NCBI RefSeq assembly: GCF_022376445.1 | Contig: NW_025954982.1 | Location: forward strand, 372,001-436,000 | Length of the DNA stretch: 64,000 nt | Source of the DNA: Fomitopsis serialis | Taxonomy: Eukaryota; Basidiomycota; Agaricomycetes; Polyporales; Fomitopsidaceae | Direction: 5' to 3' | Shown: positions 61,108-64,000 of the stretch, piece by piece | Numbering within the stretch: the stretch's first letter is position 1 | Layout: every line of letters begins with the position of its first letter | Notes under the pieces: generated by a model | What the model was told of the DNA's origin: nothing | Seen by the model: only the letters and a program-made list of their open reading frames with translations | The model's database searches: none | Program-made: the position numbers and the translations under genes

Positions 61108-63708
61108 TCAAAGCAACTCATGCAGCGCTCGATCATATTGGTGCGGCATATGCGAGCTGAGCATGTCTCCCGCGAAGACGACCTGGTCGAAGGCCCGCGG
61201 CACGTCGAGGACCTCAAATAGCCGCACCTTGTCCCCGCCCTTCGTGGGCTGCCCTTCAGCGTCGCGGAGACGGTGAGCGGGATGTAGGTCGCCGTCGCGC
61301 ATCGCCCAGAGGACGCGCCCCGGAGGGAACAACTGCGTCATGTGCATGTTGGCTTCCAGCGTCTTGCGCATAGCGAGGAACTGCAATGCACATAATGGTC
61401 AGCGCACATATATATCGTACGGAATTACTATAATACGCACCCACTCCTCGTATCCCTCCTTCCCGTACCCGGCTTTCCACCTCAGCGCGCGCTTCGTGAC
61501 CTTCGAGTAGCCTTCGCCATGTTCATCCTCTGCTTTGCACAGCCAGGCTGCACACCGTGTGAGGTCTCGCACACTCCCGAGCGAAAGGCGAGAAATGATG
61601 TCGGTCGAGTAAACGAAAGACACGATCAGCCCAGAGTCGGCCGCTATCTTTCCGAGAGCAGGAGTAGTCAAGCAAGGAGGGGCTAGGCAGTACGCCGATA
61701 CCATACGCCGCCGGGGGAGTCCGGAGTATTGATGTGTGAGACGGGTGTATGGGTTTGCCCACATCTATATTAGACGCATTGGTCCTTAGATGAAACTCTA
61801 AGACCGGCATTGTTTACTCACTAGTGCAAGAAGGGCTGCGACGCCTGCCCCGAGACTGTGACCGCATAGGACAAGCGCTTGAACATGCAATGTCAGCACG
61901 CATGCGTAAGATTGAGTGACAAAGACCTACAGTAGCCACGATTCCGTTTGAGCGCATCCCGAACTGCAACATGCACAGGCTTCCCGGGAGCGCCCATCGC
62001 CCTCGCCATCTTGAGTATGCCGCCATGCACAAGATAAGTGGTGGTTTCAGAGTCTTTCCGTTCACGGGGTTTGTGCGTCTCGTCTCCCAAGGATGAGCTA
62101 GGAAATTCCTGTCGGGGTTTCGTCTTTGGCGGAGGCGTTGAGATGTCGATCGGAAACGACCCAGGGATGCTCTCCAATTCCTCGTCAAACTCGCTCCAGA
62201 CGTCCGCATCTTCCTCTGCCAGATCCGCCATTCGCCCTTTGCCTGTGCGCTTGGCTCGCGTTGGCGAGGGAGGAAAGGAGTGGAGCTCGAACGGTGTTGG
62301 TTCGCAGGTTAGATCGACTGCGACTTCGTTCAGGCTCATCGTTCCGCGGATGACAAGCACGACTTCACGGCGGACGTGGTCGGTCAGCACCCAGAAGCGA
62401 GGCATCATGTTCTCGGACCCAACAAAGGCAGTCGGTGGTCGCACGGAGGGCAGAGACTCGGACCCACCACTGGCCGAAGCTCCCTGCTATGCAGGAGAGG
62501 GTTAGGAGCGGGTTAGAAGAATGCCAGTAAACAAGCGCACCGAAGAGTCATCCGGGGTATGCGGGTGTGATTTGGCGTAATTCATGAAAATTTCATGATC
62601 ATGTCGTCCTAGGAGGACGCTCCACCACGAGTATGACGGTTTGCCGGGGACTGACTGTGTTTCATCAACGGTCACCTTGTGATGTCTGTCCTTGACTTCC
62701 TCCTCCGATGCGTTCACTGCATGTTCGAGTTTGAGCTCTTCCTGCTTCTTCTCGGTGACGCCAGATCCTAGCCCGGACTCAGGCCAAGGGGATACACCGA
62801 AGAAGAGGAGGCTTGGTCCACCGTAGCCGCCTAGAACGAGTTTCGACAAACGTCGAAGAGTTTGCTTGGTCGCTTTCATTTGGTGTGTATTAGAAAGGTC
62901 CGCGGAATACGTCCTCGAGCCTGCGAGCGGCGAGTTGCTTGGAGTAGACGTGGGTGCTTCCCCAATATCTGCTGTCACGATTTGGCCACCGTGACTTGGA
63001 TAGACCACGTCGGACATTACGCGAACTTCAGATATCTTGCGTTCTCTGGGGCGCTCAGGAGTGTCTACAGAGTTCCGTCGCGTTTGCACTTCGTCATGAA
63101 CGGGAATCTCCCGCAACACCTGGAACCATCGCCGTTCCTGATACTCGCTGGTGACGCCTTGCAATGTCGCCCAGCCCATGAGAGCCTTCGCTATCTTGAC
63201 CACTCCGTATCGCTCCTCCGGTAGTCCATCTCTATCCGCAGGCTCAGACCATTCCCTCCGAACTAGCTGGACAAAACTAGCCAGCGAAAAACTAGCCTCG
63301 TCACTGCCAGGGAATATAGTCGTGAGCGAAGACAGTGTAGAATGCGCAGCGATCAGAGAGGTAGAAGTAAGAGATTCTCCAAAAAGGATCGGTGCGAGAG
63401 CAAGCGACTCGATTGCAGATATTGCTGTAGAGACCGCACCGCCTAATATTTCACCGGCCCCAATGCTGCCGCCGAAGAGAGCACGGTCGACCACGGTCCC
63501 AGTCAAGCCTACAGCAGTTGACGCGACGCCCCGTGTGATAGAGAACTGTAATCAATTTCTTTAGTATGCGTGATACGATGGAAGCTCTGCAGAAACGTAC
63601 GCCGAGCTTTGTACCCGCTTTGGCGGCGGAGAAGCCCAACATTGTCGTCGTCGACGCGACGTCAAGCCCCATACGGCTCCATTTATCCCATTTTGAAGAC
63701 ATTGTCAA
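61108..63708 (-). CDS. Class-3 lipase (diacylglycerol-lipase-like)
   Basis: This is a serine hydrolase of the lipase-3 family, like sn-1-specific diacylglycerol lipases, acting at membranes on glycerolipids. An upstream exon (63708-63603) starts MTMSSKWDKWSRMGLDVAST and leads to FSAAKAGTKLG, then TGTVVDRALFGGSIGAGEIL. The N-terminal half is long and Ser-rich. The catalytic part has LTDHVRREVVLVIRGTMSLN, then THKPRERKD and YLVHGGILKMARAMG. Next is the nucleophile elbow LVLCGHSLGAGVAALLAL (serine in GHSLG), with a catalytic Asp likely in SFVYSTDIISRLS. A C-terminal region ends SSHMPHQYDRALHELL at 61108. Histidines in that last segment may complete the triad. The protein is much larger than secreted fungal lipases. 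Frames join cleanly across introns. Confidence 0.83.
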
Positions 63709-64000
63709 GGATGCGTAGGCATGAAGTGGGCCGCTTCAACGTTAAGTTGGTGGTATCAGTTCAAGGGTCCCTCATGTCGATGTCACCTTCAACTGCACAA
63801 CACGACCGACTGGCACACGACAGCCACAACCAAGCAGCCACATCGCCCAACCATGTGATTCTCGCCGGCGAAGAGCGCTTAAGTTTAGCCGGTAAGTACC
63901 GCCACCAAACCGCCACTGCCAGTGGTTGTCAACTCTTGCTCAATATGGAAATCCGTCCTGCCGCGCGTTTGTCGCCCTTGTAACTAAACCTGACCGTCGA
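63709..64000. other. Upstream region of lipase; possible first exon on + strand
   Basis: This is the promoter side of the lipase gene. On the plus strand an ATG at 63776 opens MSMSPSTAQHDRLAHDSHNQ and reaches a GTAAGT-like donor (GGTAAGTACC) at about 63891. It could be the first exon of a gene cut by the window end. There is too little sequence to decide. Confidence 0.3.

Overview
This is a nuclear segment from a filamentous basidiomycete, most likely an Agaricomycete of the wood-decay type. The genes carry many short introns (about 50-60 nt, GT-AG, often with a CTGAC/CTAAC branch site). They are packed in alternating orientation with short intergenic gaps. The products are typical of the group: GH92 and GH3 glycosidases, a MARVEL-domain protein, PHO80-like cyclins, a Helitron and 2-oxoglutarate dioxygenases. 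The species cannot be fixed from the sequence alone.

Layout. (1) 1.8-15 kb: two paralogous 2OG-Fe(II) dioxygenase genes in opposite orientation flank a divergent GH92 alpha-mannosidase / GH3 beta-glucosidase-type pair and a MARVEL-domain membrane protein. (2) 15-20.1 kb: a gene-poor stretch, a CPA-type cation/proton antiporter, and a 309-bp foldback element with 66-bp terminal inverted repeats and a TAA target duplication. (3) 20.8-41 kb: a housekeeping block with cyclin, SEC63, coilin, a second cyclin, two unrecognised proteins, Rab escort protein, a nucleolin/Nsr1-like protein and Ric8. (4) About 41.3-50.7 kb: a Helitron in the gap between RIC8 and MED10. It holds an uninterrupted 1385-residue Rep-helicase gene plus two accessory reading frames, one of them a possible OB-fold protein. 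(5) 50.8-64 kb: MED10, KGD4, proteasome alpha-1/alpha type-6, RNA polymerase III largest subunit, a third cyclin and a class-3 lipase.

Quality note. Several otherwise well-conserved genes (RPC1, coilin, GH3, GH92, one dioxygenase, one cyclin) are each interrupted by isolated one-base losses, often in short homopolymers. Because these include essential single-copy genes, I read the losses mostly as sequencing or assembly errors, not as pseudogenes. They will split automated gene models.

Functional themes. The block includes parts of secretion and vesicle traffic (SEC63, Rab escort protein), nuclear RNA and transcription (coilin, nucleolin-like, MED10, RPC1), proteolysis (proteasome), mitochondrial metabolism (KGD4), G-protein signalling (RIC8) and extracellular carbohydrate breakdown (GH92, GH3). 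The most interesting part is the Helitron with its accessory genes, followed by the foldback element.
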